DNA from: Hyphomicrobiales bacterium
GTDB taxonomy: Bacteria > Pseudomonadota > Alphaproteobacteria > Rhizobiales > Rhizobiaceae
Reading direction: 5' to 3'
Assembly: GCA_021775415.1 (NCBI GenBank)
Contig: JAJFHV010000019.1
Location: forward strand, 84,041 to 148,040
DNA length: 64,000 nucleotides
Shown: positions 1 through 9,184 of the stretch, piece by piece
How positions within the stretch are numbered: position 1 is the first letter of the stretch
How the letters are laid out: each line of letters starts with the position of its first letter
Notes under the pieces: model-generated
What the model was told of the DNA's origin: nothing
Databases searched by the model: none
What the model saw: only the letters and a program-made list of their open reading frames with translations
Made by a program: the position numbers and the translations under genes

Positions 1-199
1 TGATGCGTGCCGCTGCACCGCCGCGCAAGGCAAGTTCCGGAAGGGCATCAATGGCCGCCGAGGCTGTCCCGTAATGTGAAATCAGATCCCGAAAGGTTGC
101 CGGACCGACATTTTGGCTCCTAATCAACCGAAGCCAGTTGAGCCTTTGGTCGTCTGACAACGAAAAGTAGCGTTTACCGGGATCAAGCGGCTGGTCCAT
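1..199 (-). CDS. dprA: DNA processing protein DprA, N-terminal part (cut by window edge)
   Basis: The reading frame starts at an ATG whose complement is at 197-199 and runs off the left edge, giving 66 residues. The visible part resembles the N-terminal helical (SAM-like) region of DprA/Smf, with the stretch [20 protein letters not shown] near residues 25-44 and [11 protein letters not shown] near its end. DprA loads RecA onto incoming single-stranded DNA; the Rossmann-type DNA-binding domain lies outside the window. It starts 10 bases after the plsY stop on the same strand, so it is probably the last visible gene of the pyrB-pyrC'-plsY-dprA operon. The assignment rests on N-terminal similarity plus this conserved gene order. 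Confidence 0.8.
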   Translation of the reverse strand, partial: MDQPLDPGKRYFSLSDDQRLNWLRLIRSQNVGPATFRDLISHYGTASAAIDALPELALRGGAAARI

Positions 200-209
200 C
201 AAGTTACGC

Positions 210-824
210 TCACCGGCTGCCACCTATCCGGCCTTCCTGGCCTTTAACAAGGCGGACAATGTTTTGATGGTGACGAACCCACAAGATCAGGGTCAGCAGA
301 ACAAACAGCTCCATCAATTGTGCCATCCCGGTGTAATAGAGGGCGATGCAAACTGCGACACTGGCAATCAGTGCGGCGAGGGAAGAGTATCGGGTAACCA
401 CGGCGCTGACGAGCCAAACGACCCCGAATACCAGGGCGATTTTCCAGGTAAAGCCGAGCAGAATGCCAATATAGGTCGCAACACCCTTGCCGCCCTTGAA
501 TCCAAGCCAGACGGGGAAACAGTGGCCAATGAAGGCGCCAAGTCCCGCAATCACAGCCACATCCGGTCCGTACATCTTTGCAAGTACTACGGCGAGCGTG
601 CCTTTTAAGAGATCGCCCAGCAGAGTTGCTGCCGCAATCATCTTGTTGCCAGTACGCAATACATTGGTCGCACCAATGTTGCCGGAGCCGATCTTGCGTA
701 CGTCTCCAAGGCCGGCCACCCGCGTCAAGATCAGGCCAAAAGGAATTGACCCCAGCAGATATCCGAATGCGAGTGCTGCCAAATAATACGGCGCAGCATT
801 TGCCCAGCTGATTGGATCCGGCAT
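210..824 (-). CDS. plsY: Acyl-phosphate:glycerol-3-phosphate acyltransferase PlsY
   Basis: A 204-residue integral membrane enzyme that transfers the acyl group of acyl-phosphate to glycerol-3-phosphate, the first acylation step of phospholipid synthesis. The family's conserved cytoplasmic loops are present: GSIPFGLI (about 25-32) with [10 protein letters not shown] (about 46-55), and [18 protein letters not shown] (about 101-118), carrying the glycine-rich phosphate-binding and catalytic residues. About five hydrophobic segments and the length fit PlsY. It starts 16 bases after the pyrC' stop and is followed closely by dprA, so it is likely cotranscribed with the pyrimidine genes, a common arrangement in Rhizobiales. 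Confidence 0.96.
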   Translation of the reverse strand: MPDPISWANAAPYYLAALAFGYLLGSIPFGLILTRVAGLGDVRKIGSGNIGATNVLRTGNKMIAAATLLGDLLKGTLAVVLAKMYGPDVAVIAGLGAFIGHCFPVWLGFKGGKGVATYIGILLGFTWKIALVFGVVWLVSAVVTRYSSLAALIASVAVCIALYYTGMAQLMELFVLLTLILWVRHHQNIVRLVKGQEGRIGGSR

Positions 825-840
825 TTACAGTCTCTCTGAA

Positions 841-2142
841 TTACCCACACTCTTGGTAGATAGTGCGTCCAGCGACCAGCGTTTGCAAGATTTTTCCGCT
901 GAAGCGTTCTCCTTCAAACGGCGTGTTCTTGGAACGGGATACGATATTTTCCTCACGGATAACGAATGGAATATCCAGATCGGCAATGACAATGTCAGCA
1001 TCCTTACCTGGTTTCAGGCTGCCCCCGGGAAGGCCGAAGATCCGCGCCGGCCTTGTAGACATTGCATCGATCAATCGCGACAATCCAACCTCTCCATTGT
1101 GATAAAGACGCAGAGCTGCCGAGAACAACGTCTCAAGACCGATAGCACCTTCAGCGGCTTCCTCGAACGGGTGACGTTTGGTGTCTGCGTCGTGGGGGTC
1201 ATGGCTTGAGACTATGATGTCGATTGTGCCGTCTGCGAGTGCGGCAATCATTGCATTGCGATCGTCTTCGGAACGCAAGGGTGGAGCCAGCCTCAAATAA
1301 GTGCGGTAACGGCCGACATCATTTTCATTGAGTGAAAGGTGGTTGATTGAAATTCCGCAGGTAACGTTATGGCCCTGCTTCTTGTAGGTAGAGATCGCAT
1401 CGGCTGAATCCGATGTCGAAATTTTTGCTGCGTGGTAATTGCCACTCGTAAGGGCTGCAATTCGCAAGTCGCGCTCAAGGGCGATGATTTCTGCCTCACG
1501 TGGAATGCCAGGCAATCCCAAATGAGTTGCATTGATCCCCTCGTTCATAACACCGTTGGAAGACAGATCCGGGTCGAGCGTCTCCTTGGAGATAACAAGG
1601 CCGAAGTCTCTGGCGTAGGTAAGGGCGCGCCGGAACGTCAGATTGTTTCGGATCGAGCGCTTGCCCTCGGTGAGCATGACCGCACCAGCTTCCTGCAAAA
1701 GCCCGAACTCGGTAAGCTCCTGGCCTTTGAAGCCCTTGGTGATGGCGGCGGAAGGATAAATCCGTACTTGTGCATCATCGCGTGCGGCTCTTCTCACAAA
1801 GTCTACCAATGAGACATCGTCGATCACCGGATCCGTCTCGGGCATCATGATGAAGCTCGTAACCCCACCCGCTGCGGCGGCTTTACTAGCAGAGGCGATG
1901 GTTTCGCGGTGTTCGCTGCCCGGTTCTCCGACATAGACCCGCGCGTCGACAAGACCCGGAAAGATGTGCTTGCCCTTTGCGTCAATTATTTCCGCGCCTT
2001 CTGGAGCGTCGATCTTCGATGTTCCGGCATTCACCGCGTCGACCTTGCCGTTCGACAGCAGAAGCGATGCCGGGCCGTCTATGTCCTGTGAGGGATCAAC
2101 GAGATGGCCACCCGTTATAAGCGTCTTGACTGCCTTAGGCAT
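841..2142 (-). CDS. Dihydroorotase-like protein, probably the non-catalytic PyrC' partner of PyrB
   Basis: 433 residues of the amidohydrolase (class I dihydroorotase) family. The start at 2142 is preferred over an ATG at 2154 because GGAGG lies 6 bases upstream; it overlaps the pyrB stop by 8 bases, suggesting translational coupling. The metal-binding HxH of active dihydroorotases, expected after PGLVD, is replaced by Arg-Val-Tyr (68-70). The catalytic Asp of the TDHAPH motif is Ser (about 313, SSHDPH). It should therefore not bind the usual zinc pair. The family includes inactive PyrC' chains that support aspartate carbamoyltransferase assembly in Pseudomonas-type complexes. I infer the same role here; an active pyrC must then lie elsewhere in the genome. 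Confidence 0.88.
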   Translation of the reverse strand: MPKAVKTLITGGHLVDPSQDIDGPASLLLSNGKVDAVNAGTSKIDAPEGAEIIDAKGKHIFPGLVDARVYVGEPGSEHRETIASASKAAAAGGVTSFIMMPETDPVIDDVSLVDFVRRAARDDAQVRIYPSAAITKGFKGQELTEFGLLQEAGAVMLTEGKRSIRNNLTFRRALTYARDFGLVISKETLDPDLSSNGVMNEGINATHLGLPGIPREAEIIALERDLRIAALTSGNYHAAKISTSDSADAISTYKKQGHNVTCGISINHLSLNENDVGRYRTYLRLAPPLRSEDDRNAMIAALADGTIDIIVSSHDPHDADTKRHPFEEAAEGAIGLETLFSAALRLYHNGEVGLSRLIDAMSTRPARIFGLPGGSLKPGKDADIVIADLDIPFVIREENIVSRSKNTPFEGERFSGKILQTLVAGRTIYQECG

Positions 2143-3094
2143 TTGCGCCTCCATTTGCGATCAGTGCTTCAATCAGAGCCATACGTACGGCAACGCCCAT
2201 TTCCACCTGGGCTTCAATGACGCTTTGGGCGCCATCGGCAACTTGAGATGAAATTTCAACACCACGGTTCATGGGCCCTGGATGCATTACCAAAGCATCC
2301 GGTTTGGCATATGCGAGCTTTTCGTTATCCAGTCCGTAAAAGCGAAAATACTCACGCACGGATGGTACAAGTGCCCCCGCCATGCGCTCTCGCTGAAGGC
2401 GCAACATCATCACCACGTCGACGTCCTTCAGACCATCTTCCATCTTGCGGAATACTTCGACGCCTAGCTGATCGATGCCATTGGGAAGTAGTGTTGATGG
2501 AGCCACGACCCGGACGCGTGCACCCATTGCGTTGAGCAAAATGATGTTTGAGCGGGCGACACGGGAATGCAAAATATCACCGCATATCGCAATAGTGAGA
2601 CCCTCCAGCCGGTTCTTGTAACGCTTGATCGTCAAGGCATCGAGCAGCGCCTGTGTGGGATGTTCGTGTGAACCATCACCAGCGTTGATCACTGAACAGC
2701 CAACCTTGTTGGCAAGCAGTTCAACCGCACCAGCCGACTGGTGACGTACCACCAGCAAATCCGGCTGCATGGCATTCAATGTCATCGCGGTGTCGATCAG
2801 GGTTTCTCCCTTTTTGACCGACGAGGATGCGACCGACATGTTCATCACATCCGCACCGAGCCGCTTGCCGGCTAATTCGAAGGAAGATTGAGTGCGGGTG
2901 GACGCTTCAAAAAACAGGTTGATTTGGGTGCGGCCGCGCAGCACGGCTTTCTTTTTTTCCTGCTGGCGGGAGACAGAAACCGCATCATTTGCCAGCTCCA
3001 AAAGTTGGGTAATTTCCACAGCAGTAAGATCGGCAATGCCAAGCAAATGCCGTTGGGCGAACCGTGCGCCGGGAATTTTGTTTTCAGTTGTCAT
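2135..3094 (-). CDS. pyrB: Aspartate carbamoyltransferase catalytic subunit
   Basis: 319 residues from the ATG at 3094 (an upstream in-frame ATG at 3133 would add 13 unconserved residues). It condenses carbamoyl phosphate with aspartate, the committed step of pyrimidine synthesis. The carbamoyl-phosphate-binding [18 protein letters not shown] (about 63-80), the [11 protein letters not shown] loop with its active-site Lys, [11 protein letters not shown] (about 145-155) and [10 protein letters not shown] near the C-terminus are all present. It is the first gene of the minus-strand operon and its end overlaps pyrC'. No PyrI-type regulatory subunit is next to it, as expected when a PyrC'-like protein is the partner. 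Confidence 0.96.
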   Translation of the reverse strand: MTTENKIPGARFAQRHLLGIADLTAVEITQLLELANDAVSVSRQQEKKKAVLRGRTQINLFFEASTRTQSSFELAGKRLGADVMNMSVASSSVKKGETLIDTAMTLNAMQPDLLVVRHQSAGAVELLANKVGCSVINAGDGSHEHPTQALLDALTIKRYKNRLEGLTIAICGDILHSRVARSNIILLNAMGARVRVVAPSTLLPNGIDQLGVEVFRKMEDGLKDVDVVMMLRLQRERMAGALVPSVREYFRFYGLDNEKLAYAKPDALVMHPGPMNRGVEISSQVADGAQSVIEAQVEMGVAVRMALIEALIANGGANA

Positions 3095-3241
3095 TAAAAG
3101 CCCAGCTATAGGGGCGGTTTGCCGATTTAACAAGCCCCGTTTCGCATCATTTCATGGTTTGCTGGTGGATAGCTAATGGAATATGATAATCGGTGCGCAA
3201 GGCAACCATTTAACATGCAATTTATGTCTGTTTGCATCCAG

Positions 3242-3280
3242 CATCTGGTCCAATGAATTGTGCTAATTGGAACCATCTGG
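3242..3280 (+). promoter_or_regulatory. Candidate operator upstream of tpa
   Basis: Two direct repeats of CATCTGG begin at 3242 and 3274, 32 bases (about three helical turns) apart. An imperfect dyad lies between them (GGTCCAAT at 3247 and ATTGGAACC ending at 3274). Direct repeats in phase are typical of MocR/GntR-type regulators such as TauR, which controls taurine genes in other alphaproteobacteria. No regulator gene is adjacent, so the link is inference. Confidence 0.35.
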
Positions 3281-3354
3281 CTCTACCCAACAGAAAAACT
3301 TGCGGTGATGATGATTGTCAGATAGCAGGCACACCAAATTTATGGAGACCAGTC

Positions 3355-4743
3355 ATGAATGAGCAAATCAACCAGAATGACATTAGCCACGTGGTTGAAG
3401 CCGACAAGGCGCATGTATGGCACCACCTTGTCCAACACGCAAAGTTTGACACGGTCGATCCCAACATAATTGTTGAAGGCAAGGGTATGCGGGTCTGGAA
3501 CCAGGCCGGTCGGGAATTCGTCGATGCGGTTTCTGGGGGTGTTTGGACTGTTAACGTCGGCTATGGCCGGGAAAGCATCGCCAATGCGGTTCGTGACCAG
3601 CTGATGAAAATGAACTATTTTGCCGGTTCCGCGGGAAGCATTCCGGGCGCTCTTTTTGCTGAAAAGCTGATTGAAAAAATGCCGGGCATGAGCCGCGTTT
3701 ATTATTCAAACTCGGGTTCTGAGGCGAACGAGAAATGCTTCAAGATTGTGCGCCAGATCGCACACAACAAATATGGTGGCAAGAAACACAAGATTCTTTA
3801 CCGCGAGCGCGACTATCACGGCACAACCATTGCCACCCTTTCAGCTGGTGGCCAGGACGAACGCAAGGGGCAATACGGCCCGTTTACGCCAGGCTTTGTG
3901 GAGGTTCCGCATTGTCTTGAGTACCGCTCCCAGTGGGGTGAGGTGGACGATTATGGTATTCGCGCTGCAAATGCGATTGAGGAAGTCATCCTGCGTGAAG
4001 GGCCCGATACGGTTGGTGCACTCTGCCTGGAGCCGGTGACAGCCGGCGGCGGTGTCATCACGCCACCGGAAGGTTATTGGGAGCGCGTTCAGGAAATCTG
4101 CAAGAAGTATGATATTCTGCTGCACATCGACGAAGTTGTGTGTGGCATGGGTCGTACCGGTACCTGGTTCGGTTACCAGCATTACGGCATCGAGCCAGAC
4201 ATGGTGACCATGGCGAAAGGCGTTGCATCCGGTTATGCGGCGATTTCCTGCACGGTCACAACGGAAGCAGTCTTCCAGATGTTCAAGGCGGACCCAAGCG
4301 ATCCGATGAGCTATTTCCGGGACATCTCCACCTTTGGTGGTTGTACGGCGGGCCCGGCAGCAGCACTTGAGAACATGCGCATTCTTGAAGATGAAAATCT
4401 GCTCGAAAACACCACTTCGATGGGCGATTACCTGATTGAAAAGCTTGAAGAACTCAAAGCCAAGCATCCGATCATTGGTGATGTGCGTGGCAAGGGCTTG
4501 TTCTGCGGTGCGGAACTGGTCAAGGACCGCGATACGCGTGAGCCGGTTGAAGAAAGCGTTTCGCAAGCAATTGTTGGGGCATGCATGGCCAATGACGGTG
4601 TGATCATCGGGGTGACAAATCGCTCGCTCAAGGGTTTTAACAACACCTTGTGCCTGAGCCCGGCGCTCATCTGTACCAAGAGCGATCTGGACCAGATCGC
4701 CGAGAGTATCGACACCGCCATTACGCAGGTAGCTGCTGGCTAA
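3355..4743 (+). CDS. tpa: Taurine:pyruvate aminotransferase
   Basis: 462 residues, class III PLP-dependent aminotransferase. It moves the amino group of taurine to pyruvate, giving sulfoacetaldehyde and alanine. The start at 3355 (MNEQINQNDISH) has GGAGA 6 bases upstream; an in-frame ATG at 3232 is not conserved-looking. The N-terminal KAHVWHHLVQH, GGVWTVNVGYGRESIANAVR (62-81), the NSGSEANEK cofactor loop (119-127), HIDE with Asp259, and MAKGVASGYAA with Schiff-base Lys288 fit Tpa closely, more so than omega-amino acid:pyruvate aminotransferases. It stands alone: no tauABC, xsc or pta is adjacent. A strong terminator follows. Substrate preference is inferred from sequence similarity. Confidence 0.88.
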   Translation: MNEQINQNDISHVVEADKAHVWHHLVQHAKFDTVDPNIIVEGKGMRVWNQAGREFVDAVSGGVWTVNVGYGRESIANAVRDQLMKMNYFAGSAGSIPGALFAEKLIEKMPGMSRVYYSNSGSEANEKCFKIVRQIAHNKYGGKKHKILYRERDYHGTTIATLSAGGQDERKGQYGPFTPGFVEVPHCLEYRSQWGEVDDYGIRAANAIEEVILREGPDTVGALCLEPVTAGGGVITPPEGYWERVQEICKKYDILLHIDEVVCGMGRTGTWFGYQHYGIEPDMVTMAKGVASGYAAISCTVTTEAVFQMFKADPSDPMSYFRDISTFGGCTAGPAAALENMRILEDENLLENTTSMGDYLIEKLEELKAKHPIIGDVRGKGLFCGAELVKDRDTREPVEESVSQAIVGACMANDGVIIGVTNRSLKGFNNTLCLSPALICTKSDLDQIAESIDTAITQVAAG

Positions 4744-4768
4744 CGACCCAAAACTTACAGTGTTTAAG

Positions 4769-4800
4769 GCGCGTGATCATGTCGGTCACGCGCTTTTTTT
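4769..4800 (+). terminator. Rho-independent terminator of tpa
   Basis: A perfect 8-bp stem (GCGCGTGA at 4769-4776 with TCACGCGC at 4786-4793) and a 9-base loop are followed by seven T (4794-4800), 25 bases after the tpa stop. Confidence 0.9.
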
Positions 4801-4836
4801 ATGTGTGGTTTATGGGGGTAGATGGATTTCGTAGCT

Positions 4837-4866
4837 CTCGTTCGCTCATGACCCAATGCACGGATG
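4837..4866. repeat. Dispersed CGCTYATGACCCAA-type intergenic motif, copy 1
   Basis: The core TTCGCTCATGACCCAATGCA resembles copies at 5735, 7678 and 63860 (consensus roughly TCCGCTTnTGnCCCAAnGC followed by GGACAT in the best copies). This copy sits between the tpa terminator and the outer-membrane protein gene and is the least palindromic. Confidence 0.4.
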
Positions 4867-4935
4867 GGGTTAACAAACATCTGCCGAATCAGCTACTTAC
4901 TGGCTGGTGTGGGCAAACTGATGCTTGGGAATACC

Positions 4936-5715
4936 ATGGCGACAGGATACTGGCCCCGCGTTTTCATATTTGCAACGCTAATTGCTTCGTGTTTAGGTTC
5001 GTTCGCATTTTCCGCAGCGGCGGAAGAATTACTACCAAATCCAGATGACCGCAGGTCTAGCTTCGATAGTCGCTGGACCGGAATTTACATTGGTGGGCAT
5101 ATTGGAGTTCATGACATTGACACGATAGGCATTTTCGATGCCTTCGAGCCAGGCGGTGGAATACCCGACCTGAGTAATCTTGGTGACAGTGGTGCACACA
5201 GAGGTGTCCAGGCCGGAGTCAATTTTCAATGGCACCACATTTTCTTAGGCGTTGAGGCAGATGCGAGTTGGGGCGGGTTCAACCAGTCTTACACTACAAT
5301 CCAAGACGGCTCAGCTTCGGAAGCTTTTCTTCTAAGCTATCCTATCGTCGGTAATCTTGATTACCTTGCAACGATCCGTGGTCGAATGGGTTTTGATACT
5401 TCCGGTTTGAGCGGATTTGAATCACTGCTCTATTTGACCGCAGGTGTGGCGTTCACGACATTTGAAATGGATATTGCAGATGGTCGCAGCATGGTCGAAT
5501 TTGATGCAATGGGAATAGTTTTTGGTGGGGGAGTTGAATGGGCGCTTTCAGACCAGTGGTCACTGAGAGCTGAATACCTGCATTACGATTTCGACGAGCG
5601 ATTGGATATCGCAAGTGTGGCTATTTCAGGCATCTTTGATGCCAATGCAGGAAATTTTGTAACACTCGACAACATTGATATCTTCAGGATTGCGCTGAAC
5701 TATAGATTCTACTGA
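4936..5715 (+). CDS. Outer-membrane beta-barrel protein (Omp25/OmpW-like porin fold)
   Basis: 259 residues from the ATG at 4936. The start is uncertain (ATGs at 4864 and 4921 are also in frame); it was chosen because it leaves a normal Sec signal peptide, a hydrophobic stretch ending SAAA at about residues 25-30. The mature part begins with a WTGIYIGGHIGV-type strand and contains repeated glycine/aromatic amphipathic strands such as AGVNFQWHHIFLGVEADASW and WSLRAEYLHYDF. It ends RIALNYRFY, the aromatic C-terminal signature recognised by the BAM complex. This matches small 8-stranded barrels common in Rhizobiales. Its role in the outer membrane (structural, or an immunogenic Omp25-like protein) cannot be fixed from sequence. 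It appears to be a single-gene unit. Confidence 0.8.
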   Translation: MATGYWPRVFIFATLIASCLGSFAFSAAAEELLPNPDDRRSSFDSRWTGIYIGGHIGVHDIDTIGIFDAFEPGGGIPDLSNLGDSGAHRGVQAGVNFQWHHIFLGVEADASWGGFNQSYTTIQDGSASEAFLLSYPIVGNLDYLATIRGRMGFDTSGLSGFESLLYLTAGVAFTTFEMDIADGRSMVEFDAMGIVFGGGVEWALSDQWSLRAEYLHYDFDERLDIASVAISGIFDANAGNFVTLDNIDIFRIALNYRFY

Positions 5716-5734
5716 TAATCGAATGGTAGCACGA

Positions 5735-5763
5735 CTTCCGCTTATGACCCAAAGCAGATATTT
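5735..5763. repeat. Dispersed CGCTTATGACCCAA-type intergenic motif, copy 2
   Basis: CTTCCGCTTATGACCCAAAG followed by CAGATAT lies between the convergent ends of the outer-membrane protein gene and the adenylate cyclase gene. It resembles the motif at 4837, 7678 and 63860. Confidence 0.45.
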
Positions 5764-5789
5764 GAATGTAAGATTAGTTTAGCCCGCAC

Positions 5790-7574
5790 TTATTGGGGAA
5801 TTGAGTTGGCTGACAATCGAAAAACCGTAACTGGTTTCTTCCGGCCTTTGACAGAAAACTGTCCCGCTTTCATTAGTTCAAATTTGTCGTCTAGATAATT
5901 GGCTGTAACATTACTAACCAGAATGATTGCGCTCTTGCCGTCATCAAGATCGCCTGCCAGTTTTTCAATCCTGCTGCAGGTGTTTACCGTATCGCCAATC
6001 ACGGTGTAGTTCATGCGCCCCACAGCACCAATGTTTCCTACAATCAGCGGACCGGTGTGTATTGCAATCTTGATCCTTTGTTCGTGGCCTGCTTCAGATA
6101 ATGCCTCGGCCATTGCCAGAGCTGCACGACAGGCCCGTTGGGCGTGATCCACTTGTTTTTCAGGAGCCCCCCAAAATGCCATCGCCGCGTCGCCAATGTA
6201 TTTGTCCAGCGTTCCTCCTTCAGCCTCAATACACTGATTGAGTATTTCAAAATGCTGGTTGAGTTCAGCGGCAATATCTCCAGGCTTCTTTGTTTCCGAG
6301 TTGGCGGTAAATCCAACAATGTCGGTGAACATCACTGTGAGTTCCAGTTCCCGCGATGAAACCGCAGACTTGTCTTTTTGCTGTATCAACCGGCGAACCA
6401 ATTGTCGGGGCACGTAGGTTTCAAACCAGCGCAATCCATCAAGCATTTGATTGAAGGCATTTGCCTGATCGTTGAGCTCGGTTATTCGCGAAGGTGGCAG
6501 AGGTTCAATTCTGTCGAGATCGAGATTACCGATCTTCAGGGTTGCAGTGGCGGTTTTGCGTACCGGCTCTGCAACTTTGCGGGATAGAATAATTGCACCC
6601 AATATTGCCAGTCCCAGCAGAAACAACCCGCCAACAATTGATTGGTGCAGCCGTTTGATTTGGGTGTCCCAATCACTCCTCGGTGAGTAAGCACCAAGTA
6701 TCCATGACACGTTTCCAAAATCTCCAATCTCGCGAGATAGAGCAAGGAACACGTCATTATTCACGCGAATTTCCCGAACATCAAACGCCGCTTCTGGCCC
6801 AGTGAAGTCGGCAGGTATCGACAAGAAGCCGTCAATTACAGGATTTTCCAATGCAGCGACATCGTACAGCGGGTTGTCTGTATCTAGTGCTGCGGTAGGC
6901 AATTGCGGCAACCGGGAATGAGCGAGTAGGCGATCCTCTCCATAAATAATGAATCCGGTAATGCCATATGCATTACCCAGTTCATCAACAAGTGCAGACA
7001 ACTCTTCCACCGATACCCCAGCGGCGGCTGTGCCAATATATTCTCCCTCGCGAAATAGTGGAGCAGCCACCGATACCAGCGTCTTTCCGTCCACTCTGAA
7101 AGGTTCGTTCCAAACCAGTTTGCGATTGGCGCGAACCCAATTGAGATATTCCTTCAGGTCCTGTTTTTCATGATTATCTTCAGTTTCTACAACCAATCGG
7201 CCATTTTCACCACGCGCCACCACAAGTTCCCGACCATCCCGCTGCCACACTGCGATATCTGAAACCTGCGGAGCAGCGGCCAATGCACCACTCAGCATCA
7301 AAACGGATTCATGTTTTAGGGCCGGATCAAGTTCACCGTTCGCTGCTTGTTGGACCAAGAACTCAACAATCGCCTCAGCTGGTGTGAGGTGTTGCTTTAC
7401 ATCTGCTTCAAGCGATTCCATGAAGGATTTGGCGGAATCCAATACAAGTTCGGAGGTGTTTTTGAAGTTTGCATACGCCGATAACAGCAACACCGCACCC
7501 GCCGCCAAAGCAACCAATCCGCCGATAGCTGCCACAAGCAGCACTGTAATTGAAATGCTGGCAGGTCTATTCAC
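5790..7574 (-). CDS. Membrane sensor adenylate cyclase (dCache-HAMP-class III cyclase)
   Basis: 594 residues. A membrane segment (about 8-33) leads to a long periplasmic region (about 34-310) with Cache-like features such as TLVSVAAPLFREGEYIGTAAAGVSVEEL. A second membrane segment (312-331), a HAMP-like linker and a class III cyclase domain (about 405-590) follow. Metal ligands are Asp418 (VMFTDIVGFT) and Asp462 (DKYIGDAAMAF). Lys458 and Asp528 (VIGDTVNTCSR) are the adenine-specifying residues, and Asn531/Arg535 the transition-state pair, so it should make cAMP rather than cGMP. The protein probably converts an extracytoplasmic ligand signal into cAMP. No target gene is obviously linked. Such enzymes are abundant in Rhizobiales. 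Confidence 0.92.
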   Translation of the reverse strand: MNRPASISITVLLVAAIGGLVALAAGAVLLLSAYANFKNTSELVLDSAKSFMESLEADVKQHLTPAEAIVEFLVQQAANGELDPALKHESVLMLSGALAAAPQVSDIAVWQRDGRELVVARGENGRLVVETEDNHEKQDLKEYLNWVRANRKLVWNEPFRVDGKTLVSVAAPLFREGEYIGTAAAGVSVEELSALVDELGNAYGITGFIIYGEDRLLAHSRLPQLPTAALDTDNPLYDVAALENPVIDGFLSIPADFTGPEAAFDVREIRVNNDVFLALSREIGDFGNVSWILGAYSPRSDWDTQIKRLHQSIVGGLFLLGLAILGAIILSRKVAEPVRKTATATLKIGNLDLDRIEPLPPSRITELNDQANAFNQMLDGLRWFETYVPRQLVRRLIQQKDKSAVSSRELELTVMFTDIVGFTANSETKKPGDIAAELNQHFEILNQCIEAEGGTLDKYIGDAAMAFWGAPEKQVDHAQRACRAALAMAEALSEAGHEQRIKIAIHTGPLIVGNIGAVGRMNYTVIGDTVNTCSRIEKLAGDLDDGKSAIILVSNVTANYLDDKFELMKAGQFSVKGRKKPVTVFRLSANSIPQ

Positions 7575-7677
7575 TCCAGAATCCTCAAATTTAGAGTCGC
7601 CAATCTAGCGCAGGCACAGGAATAAAAACACCGAATTTGCAATTAACAACGAAGCACGAAAGAGGTCGTAAATTACT

Positions 7678-7706
7678 ATGTCCGCTTCTGGCGCAAAACG
7701 GACACG
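7678..7706. repeat. Dispersed TCCGCTTnTG-type palindromic motif, copy 3
   Basis: ATGTCCGCTTCTGGCGCAAA followed by ACGGACACG; its ends (TGTCCG and CGGACA) form an inverted repeat. It lies in the 270-base gap between the divergent cyclase and MFS genes, which otherwise shows no gene. It is close to the copy at 63860. Confidence 0.5.
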
Positions 7707-7844
7707 TCAATATATGCGGCAGAATGAATAACCAGATGATCGGTGTTGGTCATTTTGTCTGCAAAGCTGAATTGTCGCCAATGAAACGGCCACTCACGCT
7801 TTTATGGGTTGTGAATCAACCTGTGATCCCATAGTGCGGATGGT

Positions 7845-9062
7845 ATGTCTGAACCCAAGCAACCGCTGCCCTTTATCGAGTTTGTCATTCTGCTTGCCAT
7901 GATGATTTCCATCGTGGCTTTGGCAACCGATGTAATGTTGCCGGCGCTGGACATCATGGGCAGGGATTTGGGTGTTGCCAATCCCAATGATACCCAGCTG
8001 ATTATTTCATCGCTGTTTGTCGGGTTCGCGGTCGGGCAGGTTGTGGCGGGTCCGGTATCCGACAGTATTGGGCGCAAGCCGGTGATCTATGGTGGGTATG
8101 TGATTTTTATCGCCGGTTGCCTGTTGTCAATTTTTGCGACCAGTTTTTCTGTGATGATTGTTGGCCGCATCCTACAAGGACTGGGTGCTGCGTCGCCCAG
8201 GATTGTAACATTGGCTTTGGTGCGTGATGGTTATGAGGGGCGGTCGATGGCACGGATCATGTCAATCGTCATGGCTATTTTCATCATCGTTCCGGCCATC
8301 GCACCGGCGATTGGACAGGCTATCATTTATGCTTCCGGTTGGCGGGGCACATTCGTTTCATTGCTCGTTCTTGCGGTTGTTTGTTTTTGCTGGTTCGGTC
8401 TGCGACAGCCGGAAACCCTGCCTCCAACAGCCCGTCGCAAATTTTCGCTCTCCAACGTTGTGTCGGGATTACTGGAGGCAATTCAATGCCGAGCAGCGCT
8501 TGGTTACACGATTGCCGCTGGTCTGATATTCGGACCCTTCCTTGGTTATTTGAGCTCAGCCCAGCAGATATTTCAGGCAAGCTATGGAACTGGCCAGTTG
8601 TTTGCGATTTATTTTGGAGTTGCGGCGCTCTCGATCGGAGCTGCATCCTTGTTGAACGCACAGCTTGTTATGCGGTTGGGCATGCGCCTCTTAACATGGC
8701 GTGCGCTGGTTGGAACGACAGTGATATCAATCGGGTTCATTGCACCAGCCTTGTTGTATGATGGTCTGCCGCCGCTGTGGTTCTTCATGCTGTGGTTGCT
8801 GGCGAATTTCTTTTGTGTCGGGATCATGTTTGGCAACTTTAATGCATTGGCAATGGAACCTCTGGGTCACATGGCGGGGCTTGGTGCGGCGATGGTTGGT
8901 TCGTTGTCTACACTTATTGGGCTGCCGCTTGGCTGGGCTGTCGGTAAAAGTTTCGACGGTGGGGTGTTTCCTCTGGTTGCAGGATTTGCAATCTGTGGAT
9001 TTGCCGCGATGCTGGTCATGATGTGGACGGAAAGAACCGCCAAAATTCCAGCAACTCGCTGA
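7845..9062 (+). CDS. Bcr/CflA-family multidrug MFS exporter
   Basis: 405 residues with about 12 hydrophobic segments. The drug:proton antiporter (12-TM) signature is present: ALATDVMLPALDIMGRDLGV in TM1, GQVVAGPVSDSIGRKPVIYG (motif A, about 66-85), and RILQGLGAASPRIVTLALVRD (motif B/C region, about 108-128). The N-terminal pattern with a conserved acidic residue in TM1 is typical of Bcr/CflA proteins exporting bicyclomycin, chloramphenicol or sulfonamides by proton antiport. The substrate here is unknown. It is divergent from the cyclase gene and 122 bases ahead of the AidB-like gene; no regulator is adjacent. Confidence 0.9.
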   Translation: MSEPKQPLPFIEFVILLAMMISIVALATDVMLPALDIMGRDLGVANPNDTQLIISSLFVGFAVGQVVAGPVSDSIGRKPVIYGGYVIFIAGCLLSIFATSFSVMIVGRILQGLGAASPRIVTLALVRDGYEGRSMARIMSIVMAIFIIVPAIAPAIGQAIIYASGWRGTFVSLLVLAVVCFCWFGLRQPETLPPTARRKFSLSNVVSGLLEAIQCRAALGYTIAAGLIFGPFLGYLSSAQQIFQASYGTGQLFAIYFGVAALSIGAASLLNAQLVMRLGMRLLTWRALVGTTVISIGFIAPALLYDGLPPLWFFMLWLLANFFCVGIMFGNFNALAMEPLGHMAGLGAAMVGSLSTLIGLPLGWAVGKSFDGGVFPLVAGFAICGFAAMLVMMWTERTAKIPATR

Positions 9063-9184
9063 ATTTCGGCTAGCCTTGGCGCTACACCGGTATGTGTAAA
9101 AACCTGAAACAGGGTTGTGTGAACTCCAAGGAAATTTCAAGGTAGCAAATACCCAAGACCAGGCAGGATGGGCGAGAATTCCGT

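Noticed and set aside
3841..4566. 241-codon open frame opposite tpa
   Set aside because: It is antisense to a well-conserved aminotransferase, lacks a ribosome-binding site and shows no domain pattern.
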